Below, piece after piece: positions 18,298 to 27,827 of a DNA stretch of 64,000 nucleotides (position 1 is its first letter; the number at the start of each line of letters is the position of its first letter). This DNA is from CAVTGO01 sp963734275 (GTDB taxonomy: Bacteria > Actinomycetota > UBA4738 > HRBIN12): positions 1 to 64,000 of the forward strand of contig CAVTGO010000005.1 of assembly GCA_963734275.1 (NCBI GenBank), read 5' to 3'. The notes beneath the pieces were generated by a model. That model saw nothing but the letters and a program-made list of their open reading frames with translations. It searched no databases and was not told the origin of the DNA. The position numbers were made by a program, and so were the translations under genes.

Positions 18298-19202
18298 TGT
18301 CGGCCCACATCGTGAAGCTCGCGGCCGACCTCGACCACCGCACGCCGGTCGAGTTCGAGGGCCGGAGCAAGGGCTACACCGGCGACAGCCGTCGTCGACG
18401 AACCGGGCGGGTCGGTCCAGATGGGGTTCCGGCTCGCGCGGCTGGACGCCGGCGGGCACGTCGACGCGCACGTCCATTCGTTCGAGGAGTCGGTCTATGT
18501 GATCGATGGGTCGCTGACCGTCGACACGCCCGAGGGCAGCGTCGAGCTCGTCGCCGGCGACTACGGGCTCCTGCCGCGTCGGCGTGACCCACGCCTTCCG
18601 CAACACGTCGGACGACGTCGCGAGCTTCGCCGAGATGAAGGCGCCGCTTCCCCGCGAGCGGTTCGGGTTCGACACGCGGTTCCCGCCGGCGCTCGAGACC
18701 GGGCCGGCCCGCCGCGATCGACGTCCGCGACCCGCGCACGCGATCGTTCGGCCACATCGACGCCGAGTCGATGGACCCCGCGATGCAGACGCAGGACCGG
18801 CTGGCGGTGAGCGCGAGCATGCGGACGGCTCTGCTGGTCTACAGCGGCATCACCGTGAAGATGATGGTGGACTCGGACCTCGGCGCGGACCTGTCCACGA
18901 TGTTCATGGTCCAGTACGAGCCGGGCGGGTTCGCCGGCGCCCACGACCACCCGCTCGAGGAGACCTACCTGATCCTCGAGGGCGAGGTGGAGGCCGACTT
19001 CGACGACGCCACCTACCACCTCGGCCCGGGGGACGTGGCGTGGGCCGGGGTCGGGTGCGTCCACGCGTTCCGCTGCGTCGGCGAGGGTCGCGTCCGGTGG
19101 CTGGAGACGCAGGCACCGCAGCCGCCGCCCCGCCACTCGTACCGCTTCGCCCGCGACTGGACCTACCTGGAGACCGCGCTCGCCGACGAGACCACGACCT
19201 GA
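18297..19202 (+). CDS. Bicupin, (S)-ureidoglycine aminohydrolase-like (frameshifted)
   Basis: Two cupin barrels, about 300 residues. First barrel: GGHVDAHVHSFEESVYVIDG with the metal His, His and Glu. Second barrel: GFAGAHDHPLEETYLILEGE followed by HAFRCVGEGRVRW, with the full His-His-Glu-His set. This layout matches UGHY, the Mn enzyme that releases ammonia from (S)-ureidoglycine in the allantoate branch of purine breakdown. Slips near 18390, 18575 and 18710 break the first half; the second half is clean. No allantoicase or allantoinase is in the window, so an ureidoglycine role is a family guess; another ureide or amine-bearing acid is possible. Confidence 0.7.
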
Positions 19203-19219
19203 AGGAGCGAGGAGACGGC

Positions 19220-20473
19220 ATGGACGAGTTCCCCGTAGCGACCGCCCCGGCACCGGGGATCATGGGCGTCGACTGGGAGATGCGGGTCGACTTCGAGCGC
19301 CTGCGCCAGTACCGACTGGGCCGGGTCCGGACGATGCTCGAGGAGTTCGACCTCGGCGCCGTGCTCCTGTTCGAGACGTCCAACATCCGCTACGCGACCG
19401 CTACGCAGATCGGCTACTGGGCCTTCAACAAGGGCGAGCGCTGGGCGCTGGTGACGCGCGAGGGGCGGCCGCGGATCTGGGACTTCGGCTCGGCGGCCAA
19501 GGCGCACCGCCTGCAGCTCCCGCACATGTACGACACGGAGAACTCGATCGGCGGCAACACGGGGCTGCAGGGCGCGATCGGACCCGAGACCGGCCTGCAC
19601 GCCCGCGCCGTGCGGGAGATCAAGGCCGCGCTCGAGGAGGACGGCGTCGGCGGGGACAAGCTCGGCGTCGACCTGGCCGAGACCGCCGTGTTCCTTGCGC
19701 TTCAGGCCGGCGGGCTGGCCGTCGTCGACGGGCAGCAGGCGATGATGCGCGCCCGCGAGATCAAGAGCCCGGACGAGATCGTCCTGCTGACGCAGGCGTG
19801 CGCGATGGTCGACGGCGTCTACCAGGACATCTTCGAGATGCTGAAGCCCGGGGTCCGCGAGTCGGACGTGGTGGGGATGGCCCACGCCCGCCTGTTCGGG
19901 ATGGGCTCGGAGTTCGTCGAGGCGATCAACTCGATCGCCGGCGAGCGCTGCAGCCCGCATCCCCACGTGTTCAGCGACCGGCTCATCCGGCCCGGCGACC
20001 AGGCGTACTTCGACATCATCCACGTCTTCAACGGCTACCGCACCTGCTACTACCGCACCTTCGTCGTCGGCCGCGCCACGCAGGCCCAGCGCGACGCTTT
20101 CAAGCAGTCGCGTGAGTGGATGGACGCGGCGATCGACGTCGTGCGGCCCGGGGCGACGACCGACCAGATCGCCAAGGTGTGGCCGCGGGCCGAGGAGTTC
20201 GGGTTCCAGGACGAGATGGACGCCTTCGGGCTGCAGTTCGGCCACGGCGTCGGCGTCGGTCTCCACGAACGCCCGATCATCAGCCGGCTGAACTCGCTCG
20301 AATCGCCGGTGGAGATCCAGGAAGGGATGCTGTTCGCCCTCGAGACCTACGCCCCGGCCGCGGACGGCCGGTCCGCTGCGCGGATCGAGGAGGAGCTCGT
20401 GGTCACGGCCGACGGCTGCAAGGTCATCACCCTGTTCCCGTGCGAGGAGCTGATGGTCGCGAATGCCTACTGA
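19220..20473 (+). CDS. M24-family (creatinase / Xaa-Pro peptidase / DddP-like) hydrolase with an altered metal site
   Basis: 417 residues; ribosome site AAGGAGCGAGGAG before ATG 19220. N-terminal creatinase-N domain (to about residue 165, GAVLLFETSNIRYATATQIG), then the pita-bread domain. Of the five metal ligands usual in M24, the first Asp (YFDIIHVFNGYRTCYYRTF), the His (FGHGVGVGLHERP), and two Glu (LFALETYAP and ARIEEELVV) are present. The second Asp, normally in the SDITRT-type motif, is replaced in TCYYRT. So it may bind one metal or none, as in creatinase, and act as a C-N or lyase-type hydrolase, not a peptidase. It overlaps the E1 start by 11 bases, showing coupling in the operon. Confidence 0.75.
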   Translation: MDEFPVATAPAPGIMGVDWEMRVDFERLRQYRLGRVRTMLEEFDLGAVLLFETSNIRYATATQIGYWAFNKGERWALVTREGRPRIWDFGSAAKAHRLQLPHMYDTENSIGGNTGLQGAIGPETGLHARAVREIKAALEEDGVGGDKLGVDLAETAVFLALQAGGLAVVDGQQAMMRAREIKSPDEIVLLTQACAMVDGVYQDIFEMLKPGVRESDVVGMAHARLFGMGSEFVEAINSIAGERCSPHPHVFSDRLIRPGDQAYFDIIHVFNGYRTCYYRTFVVGRATQAQRDAFKQSREWMDAAIDVVRPGATTDQIAKVWPRAEEFGFQDEMDAFGLQFGHGVGVGLHERPIISRLNSLESPVEIQEGMLFALETYAPAADGRSAARIEEELVVTADGCKVITLFPCEELMVANAY

Positions 20474-22504
20474 TCCGCGGCACGACTACGCGCTGCGGGA
20501 GCCGCGGCTCCCGAAGCCCGTCGACGACGCGCTCGCGACAGGCCGACATCGACCTGGACGTCCGGCTCGAGCATGTACCGCACGCTCAACCAGCTGCGGG
20601 CGTTCGGCAAGCGTGCCCACGACCTGTTCCTCCAGAACCTGGTGAAGGGGACGACGCACCTCTCGCTCGGCATGGAGGCGATCGCCACCGGCTTCGGCGC
20701 CGTCCTGCAGCCGGGCGACTACTCGTTCGCCTCGTACCGCGGACACGCGCATTCGCTCGCGCGCGGCATGGACCCCGGCGCGGCCTTGGCCGAGCTGTGC
20801 GGCCGGCAGAACGGCATCCTCGGCGGCAAGGGCGGGTCGATGCACCTCACCGACGCCCCGAAGGGGATGATGGGCTCGTACGCCATCATCGGAGCGCACC
20901 TCTGCATCGCCAACGGCGCGGCGTGGTCGGCGCAGCTGCGGGGGACCGACCAGGTGGCGGTCGCGTTCTTCGGGGACGGCACCACCAACATCGGGGCGTT
21001 CCACGAGGCGCTCAACATGGCGAAGGTCTGGAACCTCCCGTCGTCTTCGTCTGCGAGAACAACCTCTACATGGAGTACACGCCGATCGACGTCGTCACCG
21101 CGGTCGAGCACCCGGCGGCGGGACGGGCGTCCGCGTACGGCCTGGACGAGATCCTGATCGACGGCAACGACCCGGACGCCGTCTACCTCACGGCCGTCGA
21201 CGCCGTCGGCAAGGCCCGCTCCGGGGGCGGGCCGACGCTGGTCGAGGCGCTCACGTACCGGTCCGGCGGCCACTCACGAGCCGACCCCGGCAAATACCGG
21301 CCGCAGGTGGAGGTCGAGGCCTGGGCCGAGCGCGACCCCATCCCGCTCTACCACGCCCGGCTCCGCTCGCTCGGCGTGGAGGAGGAGCGCCTCGAGGCCG
21401 ATCCAGGAAGCGGTGGCCGAGGCGATCGACGCCGCGACCGCGTTCGCCCAGCTCGGCGAGGAGCCGGGCGAGGCGGCGCTGATGACCGAGGTCTACGCCG
21501 ACGGAGGTTCCGCGATGGCGGAACTGACGTACCGCGACGCCGTGGCCTACGGCATCGCGCAGGAGATGCGGCGTGACCCGAACCTCGTGATGCTGGGCGA
21601 GGACATCGGCGCCCGCCGGCGGCGTGTTCAAGACGACGGTGGGCCTGCTCGACGAGTTCGGCCCCGAGCGCATCCGCGACACGCCGATCTCCGAGCAGGC
21701 GATCCTCGGCGCCGCCATGGGGGCCGCGATGACGGGCCTGCCGGTGATCGCGGAGATCATGTTCTCCGACTTCTTCGCGGTGTGCTGGGACATCGTCGCG
21801 AACCAGATCGCCAAGAGCCGGTACATGACCGATGGCCAGGTGAGCTTCCCGATCGTGATCCGGACCGCGAACGGCGGCGGGGTTCGCTTCGGCGCGCAGC
21901 ACTCCCAGAGCGTGGAGAACTGGGCGATGATGATCCCCGGCCTCAAGGTCGTCGCCCCCTCCACCCCCGAGGACGTGGTCGGCCTGCTGGCGGCCTCGAT
22001 CCGCGACCCCGACCCGGTGATCTTCTTCGAGCACAAGGCGCTCATGGGCACCAAGGCCGAGGTCCCCGACGGCGAGATCGTCGACGCGCTGGGGACGGCG
22101 AGGATCCTGCGGGAGGGTACCGACGTCACGATCGCCGCGCTGGCGCTGATGGTGCCTCGCGCGCTCGAGGCGGCCGGGCGCCTGGCGCAGGACGGCATCT
22201 CGGCGGAGGTCATCGACGTCCGTTCCCTGGTCCCCCTCGACACCCGAACGCTCTGGACTCGGTGACCAAGACCGGCCGGTTCTTCACGGTCGAGGAGAAC
22301 CCGCGCCTGTGCGGGTGGGGAGCCGAGCTCGTGTCGATCGTCGCCGAGGAGGCGTTCTGGGACCTGGACGGCCCGAGCGTCCGCATCACGACCCCCCACA
22401 TCCCGCTGCCCGCCGCCGCGTCGCTGGAGGACCTCGCGATGCCGTCGGCCGACCGGATCTACGAGACGGTGTCCAAGTCGGCCGAGACCCGGAGCGACGC
22501 GTGA
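20463..22504 (+). CDS. Fused alpha-beta E1 component of a TPP-dependent 2-oxo acid (or acetoin-type) dehydrogenase (frameshifted)
   Basis: About 680 residues with both E1 halves. Alpha half: YRTLNQLRAFGKRAHDLFLQ, GGKGGSMHLTD, and the TPP motif GDGTTNIGAFHEALNMAKVW ending in CENNLYMEYTP. Beta half from about 21515: ELTYRDAVAYGIAQEMRRDP, MLGEDIG, RIRDTPISEQAILGAAMGAA, and VEENPRLCGWG. No stop separates the halves in the literal frame (21413-21620), so they read as one chain; a lost stop is the alternative. Slips near 20545, 20570, 21045, 21405, 21618 and 22250. E2 and E3 are not in the window. Likely decarboxylates the keto product made by the island. Confidence 0.75.
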
Positions 22505-23815
22505 GCGCGAGGATCCTGCTCCGCGGCGGGTGCGTGCTCACCCTCGGAGCCAAGACGCCAACCACACGGATGCCGACGTCCTGATCGACGACGGCACGGT
22601 GGCCGAGGTCGGCCCCGGGCTCCGCGCCCGCGACGCGGAGGTGGTCGACGCGACCGACACGATCGTCATGCCCGGGTTCGTCGATACCCATCGGCACGTA
22701 TGGAGGTCGCTGTTCCGCAACCTCGGCGAGGCCGGCTCGGGCGCCGAGCCGCCGGTATCGACGGGCGACCTCGGCGGACACTACGGGCCCGAGGATGTCT
22801 ACGCCGCCACCCTGATCGGCCTGCTCGGCGCGGTGGAGGCGGGGATCACCACCGTCGTCGACTGGTGCGACCTTCCCCTCGACGATGCGTCCACGGACGC
22901 GGCGCTCCAGGCTCACGCCGACGCCGGGCTGCGGACGGTGTTCGTCCACACCGCTCGCAGCCTGGATCTCGCGGATCACGACACCCGGCGACTCACGCGT
23001 CTCGCCGGCGCCGCCGGGTCCTCGACCACGATCGCACTCGGATCCGAGCTCGGAGGAACCGATCCTGGCCAGATCGCGGGCGACCGGGAACTGGCCCGGG
23101 ACCTCGGCTCCCCCCTCCACGTCCACGCCGGTTCACGGACACCGGGCGCGATCGCCCGTCTGGCCGAACAGGGACTCTTGGACGGCGACATCACCCTCGT
23201 CCACTGTTCCGGGCTCGACGACGCCGATCTGGACACGATCGCTTCGTCGCGCGCCCGCGTCTCGCTGGCACCTTCGAGCGAGATGGCGGGCGGCCTGGGA
23301 TCGCCGCCGATCCAGGGGCTGATCGACCGGGGTATCCGGCCGGGGCTGGGCGTCGACGACGAGCGGGTGGCTCCCGGCGACCTGTTCGCCCAGATGCGAG
23401 CCACGATCTCCCTTCAGCACGCGACCGTGTTCGACCGCAAGCTGGCCGGCAAGGCCGGCCTGCCCAAGCTCATGAGCACGCGGGACGTGATCCGCTTCGC
23501 GACCGTGGAGGGGGCCCGCGTAGCGGGCCTCGGCGGGGTCACCGGCTCGATCGAGCCGGGAAAACAGGCCGACCTCGTCGTGCTGCGAACCGACCGCCCC
23601 AACATCTTCCCGATCAACGACCCGATCGGGGCGGTGGTCTGGGGCATGGACACGTCCAACGTGGACTGGGTGTTCGCGGCCGGTCGGGTCCTCATGCGCG
23701 AAGGGGTCCTCCAGGCGGAGGTACCGCGCGCCCGGGACCTGGCCACGGCCGCGTGGAGCGCGTCGCCGCCGCTGCCGGTCTCGTCGTCGGCGCCGCATCC
23801 GGAGGCGCGAGATGA
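22501..23815 (+). CDS. ATZ/TRZ-family amidohydrolase 1 (metal-dependent deaminase or amidase)
   Basis: About 438 residues from GTG 22501, overlapping the E1 stop. Metal ligands are complete: MPGFVDTHRHVWRSL (HxH), SPLHVHAGS (His), ITLVHCSGLDD (His), RPGLGVDDERVAPGD (Asp). The small N- and C-terminal beta domain is also present (IEPGKQADLVVLRTD). The family includes cytosine, guanine and 8-oxoguanine deaminases and s-triazine hydrolases; the substrate cannot be fixed. Slips near 22558 and 23750. It shares its fold and order of motifs with amidohydrolase 2 at the far end of the transporter, about 6 kb away, so a duplicated pair is likely. Confidence 0.8.
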
Positions 23816-24883
23816 GCACCCGGCAGGCCCCGTCGTCCGCGCTCACCACGTTCGTGGTCGCGTCCCGCTACCTGCCCGTGTACGTCGCGCTCGCGCTGCT
23901 CGTCGCCGTCGCCGCGATCTGGGCGCCCGCGACCTTGCGGGGACCGGGCCTGTCCGCGATCGCGCCCTTCGGCACGTTCCTCGCCATCACCGCGCTCGGC
24001 CAGATGCTGGTGATCATGACCGGGGGCATCGACCTCAGCGTCCCCGGGACCCTCACCCTGGCCGCGGTGGTCACCGTCGGGGCCGGGAACGCGTCGGACG
24101 AGCGCATCGTCGCGGCGATCGGCACCGCGCTCCTGGTCGCCGCGCTCGTCGGGCTCGTCAACGGCATCCTCATCGGGGGGCTCGGCCTCAACGCACTGAT
24201 CGTCACGCTGGCGGTGGGTCAGATCGTGACCGGCATCGCCTACCGCTACTACTCGAGCGTCGCGATCCAGACCCCGGTCCCCGCGGGCCTGTCCGAGTGG
24301 ACCTCGGCGAAGTTCCTCGGCATCACGCGGAGCTTCTGGGTCGGGGTGGCCATCACGGTCGTGCTGATCGTCGTCTTCCGGTTCACGACGCCCGGCCGCA
24401 GGTTCCAGGTCGTCGGCGCGAACCCCGTCGCGTCGTGGATCGCCGGTCTCCGGGTCAACCTGAACCAGGTCTCCGCGTACGTGGTGGCGGCGGTCCTGTA
24501 CGGCGTGGCCGGGATCTTGATCGCGGGGCTCCTGCACACCCCCAACACCACGATCGGGGCTCCGTACCTCCTCGGCCCGATCGCCGCCGTGGTCATCGGC
24601 GGGGCCTCCCTCACCGGGGGGTCTGGCCAGCCCGCTGTCCACGTGGGCCGCGGCCATCTTCCTCGCGGGGCTCAGCCAGATGCTGCGGGTCATGGGCCTG
24701 CCCACCGCGCTCCGGTTCGTTGTGTTCGGCCTCGTCATCATCGGCGGCATGCTCGTCTCGGGCGACCGGATCATCCGGGCGGTGGAGCAGGTCCTTCGAG
24801 AGCGGAGACGACCGGATCGCTCGGCGACGCCGTCCATCGACGGCCTCGGCGAGGGACGCGCGCGGAAGGAGGCTCGGATGTGA
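23812..24883 (+). CDS. CUT2-type ABC transporter permease 1
   Basis: BPD_transp_2 family membrane protein of the ribose/nucleoside type, about 357 residues with roughly ten helices. Hallmark text: ALGQMLVIMTGGIDLSVPGT, VNGILIGGLGLNALIVTLAV, and IAAVVIGGASLTGG, the conserved loop before the last helices. One slip near 24628; the rest (FLAGLSQMLRVMGLPTALRF) continues in another frame to the stop at 24881-24883. The start ATG 23812 overlaps the amidohydrolase stop. It forms a heterodimer with the second permease (27824). Confidence 0.85.
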
Positions 24884-24930
24884 CGGACGACGATCCGCGA
24901 TAGCCAGGGTCACCGACCAGGAGGGGGAAC

Positions 24931-26235
24931 ATGCAACGGATCAGGATCATCGGCCTCGTCGCCATGTTGGCGCTGGTGGCGGCGGCGTGTGGCAGCGACG
25001 ACGGAGACGGCGCGGGACCGACCGGCGACACCGACGGCGGCACGACCGGCGCCACCGGCGCGACGGGCGAGGGTCCGTTGGCGGAGTTCGGCGAGAGTAC
25101 CGACGCCGATCCGGCGTTGGTAGAGAAGGCGCTCGGACCGGTCGGCGAGGTGCCGGACATCGTGCTGGCCTCGATCGCACGCGCGAACCAGGACCTCGAC
25201 CAGGCCACGATCGACAAGGCGATGGAGTGCTGGAACTCGCCGGAGTGCGAGACCGGCAGCGGCGGCGAGCTCGTGATGGGCTACGCCGACGGGGGCGGAC
25301 ACCTCAACGTGTGGCGCGGCGTGACGCACATGGAGGCGATCCTCCAGGCGCTCACCTACCCGGAGATCGGCACGATCGTCTCGACGGAGGCGCTGTGGGA
25401 CGCGGACCCGGCCGTTCCGGCCGGTGACATCCAGTTCCTCGTCCAGCGTGGCGCCGACTTCATCGTCGGGTACCCCGACGCCGGCGTGGCGATCGCGGAC
25501 GCGATCTTGGAGGCCGAGGCTGCGGGCGTCCCGTACATCCCGTTCTCGGCGGGGTACGTCGGTCTCCCCGGTCAGGAGGGCGCGCTCATCCCCGGTGAGG
25601 ACTACACCGCGGTCGTGGGCGAGGACCTGTGTGCGCTCGGCGAGAGCTTCGCCGACGTGCTCAACACCGGGATCGACTCCGGAAGCATCGGCGTGTTGGG
25701 CGGTACGCCCGGCAACGCCCTGTCCCTCGGATGGCAGCAGTGCCTCACGCCGGCGTTGGAGGACGGGATCGAGCTGGTCCAGCCCCCGGCCGACACGTTC
25801 TGGCTGAACGACGTCGCGCTCGAGGTGGTACTCGGGATGCTGTCCACCGAGCCGGACATCCAGGGCTACGCGTACGAGTACGCCGACGGGCTCAACACGG
25901 CCCTGCAGGCATACGACGAGCTGGGCATCCCGCTCGACGACCTGACGGTGGCGCTGCGGACGGATGAGCAGACGTTGTTCTGCGACTGGGTGGAGCGGGC
26001 CAACCCGAACTACCACATCTTCTACTCGGCCGGCGGCAACTTCCAGTCACGGACGGCCGTCACCGCGGCGATGCTGCATCTGCAGGGCGCGGAGATCCCC
26101 GGCGAGATCGTCGTCCCGCATGTGATGCGGGAGGTCACCGAGGCGGACTGCAACCCGGATGCGGCGACACCCACGGTGTCGGGCACGTCCCTCGTGCCGG
26201 ACGACGTGCTGTCGTTGATGTTCCCCGAAGGATGA
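24931..26235 (+). CDS. ABC substrate-binding lipoprotein (periplasmic-binding type 1 fold)
   Basis: 434 residues. Lipobox LALVAAACGSDDG with Cys at about residue 21, followed by an acidic Gly/Thr-rich linker, so it is anchored to the outer face of the membrane. The ligand domain shows FIVGYPDAGVAIADAILEAE and GVPYIPFSAGYVG (sugar-binding-protein pattern), and a Trp/Tyr-rich hinge. Strong ribosome site AGGAGGGGGAAC. It ends in ATGA overlap with the ATPase. By context it binds the ring or ureide compound that the two amidohydrolases open. Confidence 0.85.
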   Translation: MQRIRIIGLVAMLALVAAACGSDDGDGAGPTGDTDGGTTGATGATGEGPLAEFGESTDADPALVEKALGPVGEVPDIVLASIARANQDLDQATIDKAMECWNSPECETGSGGELVMGYADGGGHLNVWRGVTHMEAILQALTYPEIGTIVSTEALWDADPAVPAGDIQFLVQRGADFIVGYPDAGVAIADAILEAEAAGVPYIPFSAGYVGLPGQEGALIPGEDYTAVVGEDLCALGESFADVLNTGIDSGSIGVLGGTPGNALSLGWQQCLTPALEDGIELVQPPADTFWLNDVALEVVLGMLSTEPDIQGYAYEYADGLNTALQAYDELGIPLDDLTVALRTDEQTLFCDWVERANPNYHIFYSAGGNFQSRTAVTAAMLHLQGAEIPGEIVVPHVMREVTEADCNPDAATPTVSGTSLVPDDVLSLMFPEG

Positions 26236-27827
26236 GGAAGAGCGATCCCGAAGGAGGGTCGTCGACACCAGACCTGGTCCTCGAACTGTCGGGAGTGTCC
26301 CGGCAGTTCGGGGCCGTCCGAGCGCTGACGGACGTCAGCCTGGACTGCCGCGCCGGCGAGGTGCATGCCGTCGTCGGCGAGAACGGGTCCGGCAAGTCGA
26401 CCCTCCTCGGGATCGCCAGCGGGTTCGTCGATCCCGACGTGGGCACGGTCCACATCGGGGGCGAGCGGCTCCGGCGCGACTCCCCCGCCGAAGCGCGCGA
26501 GCTGGGCCTCGCGATGGCGTACCAGGACACGTCGCTGGTCCTCGCGCAGCCGGTCAAGAACAACCTCTACCTGTCGACCCCGCCCGAGAAGCGCCCGCCG
26601 TACTGGCGGAGGAAGCGATGGGCGCGACGGGTGCTGGCGGAGTTCGACCTGGACCTCGAGCTGTTCCCCGACGCCCCGGCCGGGGCGCTCACCCTGGCCG
26701 ACCGCCAGCTCTTCGAGGTCGCGAAGGCGCTCGTCACCGACCCGAAGGTCCTGCTCCTGGACGAGCCCACCACGGCGCTCGGGCCGCACGAGGTCGAGGC
26801 CCTCCACCGAACCTTGATCGCGTGCCGCGCGCGGGGCGTCGGCGTCGTCTACGTGAGCCACCGGCTGCCGGAGGTGCTCGAGATCGCGGACCGCGTCACC
26901 GTGCTGCGGGACGGCCGCCACCAGGGAACGTTCGACGCCACGGCGATCTCCGAGCACGAGCTCGTGGACCTCATCGTCGGCCGCGAGTTCGAGGCCGCGT
27001 TCCCCCCGCCCGCGCCGACGAGCGAGGTTCGGGGCGAGGCGCTCGTCGTCGACGGCCTGCAGGGTCAGGCGTTCGGACCCGTGAGCTTTACGCTGACGCG
27101 CGGCGAGATCGTCGGGATCGCGGGGGCGGAGGGCAACGGGCAGCCACAGCTGTTCGACTGCCTCGCCGGCCGGCAGCCGCCGCGAGCGGGCCGGGTCGTC
27201 TGCGCCGACGAGGAGCTCATGCTGATCTCGACGCACGAGGCCGTGCGGTCGGGGATCATGCTCCTGCCCGGCGACCGCAAGCACGAGGCGCTGATGCCGG
27301 TGTTGGGCGTCCGGGTCAACGCCACGGTCCAGTCGCTCCGGCGGTTCGGCGTCTTCGGCTTCCTGCGCCGGCGCCAGGAGCGCAAGACCGTCCGGGAGCT
27401 GATCGAGCGGCTCGAGATCCGCACGCCGTCGGTCGAGCAACCGGTCGAGTTCCTCTCGGGCGGCAACCAGCAGAAGGTCGCCGTCGCCCGCACGTTCCTG
27501 CGCCAGCCGACCGTGATCTTGGCGTACGAGCCGACGCAGGGCGTCGACGTGGGATCGCGCTTCGACATCTACGCGGCGCTCCGTTCGCGGACCGACGCGG
27601 GGGCGGCCCTGCTGGTGAAATCGAGCGACCCGCTCGAGCTCGCCGGGCTCTGCGACCGCGTCCTCGTGATGTCGCGGGGTCAGATCGTCGAGGAGATCCC
27701 GGGCGACGAGCTGGACGAGCTCCGCATCGTCGAGGCGATCGTGCGCGGACCCGGGATGTCGCGGGCCGGACGATCCCCGTTGGGCGCGGCCGTGCCGAAG
27801 GCGGCGGCGCGCCGGGACACGGCGTGA
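26232..27827 (+). CDS. CUT2-type ABC transporter ATPase with two nucleotide-binding domains
   Basis: 531 residues. First domain: Walker A GENGSGKSTLL, a weak signature LTLADRQLFEVAKALV, and Walker B VLLLDEPTTALGPHE. Second domain: degenerate Walker A region GIAGAEGNGQPQLFD, good signature LSGGNQQKVAVARTF, and Walker B VILAYEPTQGVDVGSR in which the usual Asp before Glu is Tyr. One active and one degenerate ATP site is normal for RbsA/MglA-type proteins, but here the changes are spread over both domains. Overlaps its neighbours on both sides (ATGA and GTGA). Confidence 0.9.
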   Translation: MRKSDPEGGSSTPDLVLELSGVSRQFGAVRALTDVSLDCRAGEVHAVVGENGSGKSTLLGIASGFVDPDVGTVHIGGERLRRDSPAEARELGLAMAYQDTSLVLAQPVKNNLYLSTPPEKRPPYWRRKRWARRVLAEFDLDLELFPDAPAGALTLADRQLFEVAKALVTDPKVLLLDEPTTALGPHEVEALHRTLIACRARGVGVVYVSHRLPEVLEIADRVTVLRDGRHQGTFDATAISEHELVDLIVGREFEAAFPPPAPTSEVRGEALVVDGLQGQAFGPVSFTLTRGEIVGIAGAEGNGQPQLFDCLAGRQPPRAGRVVCADEELMLISTHEAVRSGIMLLPGDRKHEALMPVLGVRVNATVQSLRRFGVFGFLRRRQERKTVRELIERLEIRTPSVEQPVEFLSGGNQQKVAVARTFLRQPTVILAYEPTQGVDVGSRFDIYAALRSRTDAGAALLVKSSDPLELAGLCDRVLVMSRGQIVEEIPGDELDELRIVEAIVRGPGMSRAGRSPLGAAVPKAAARRDTA

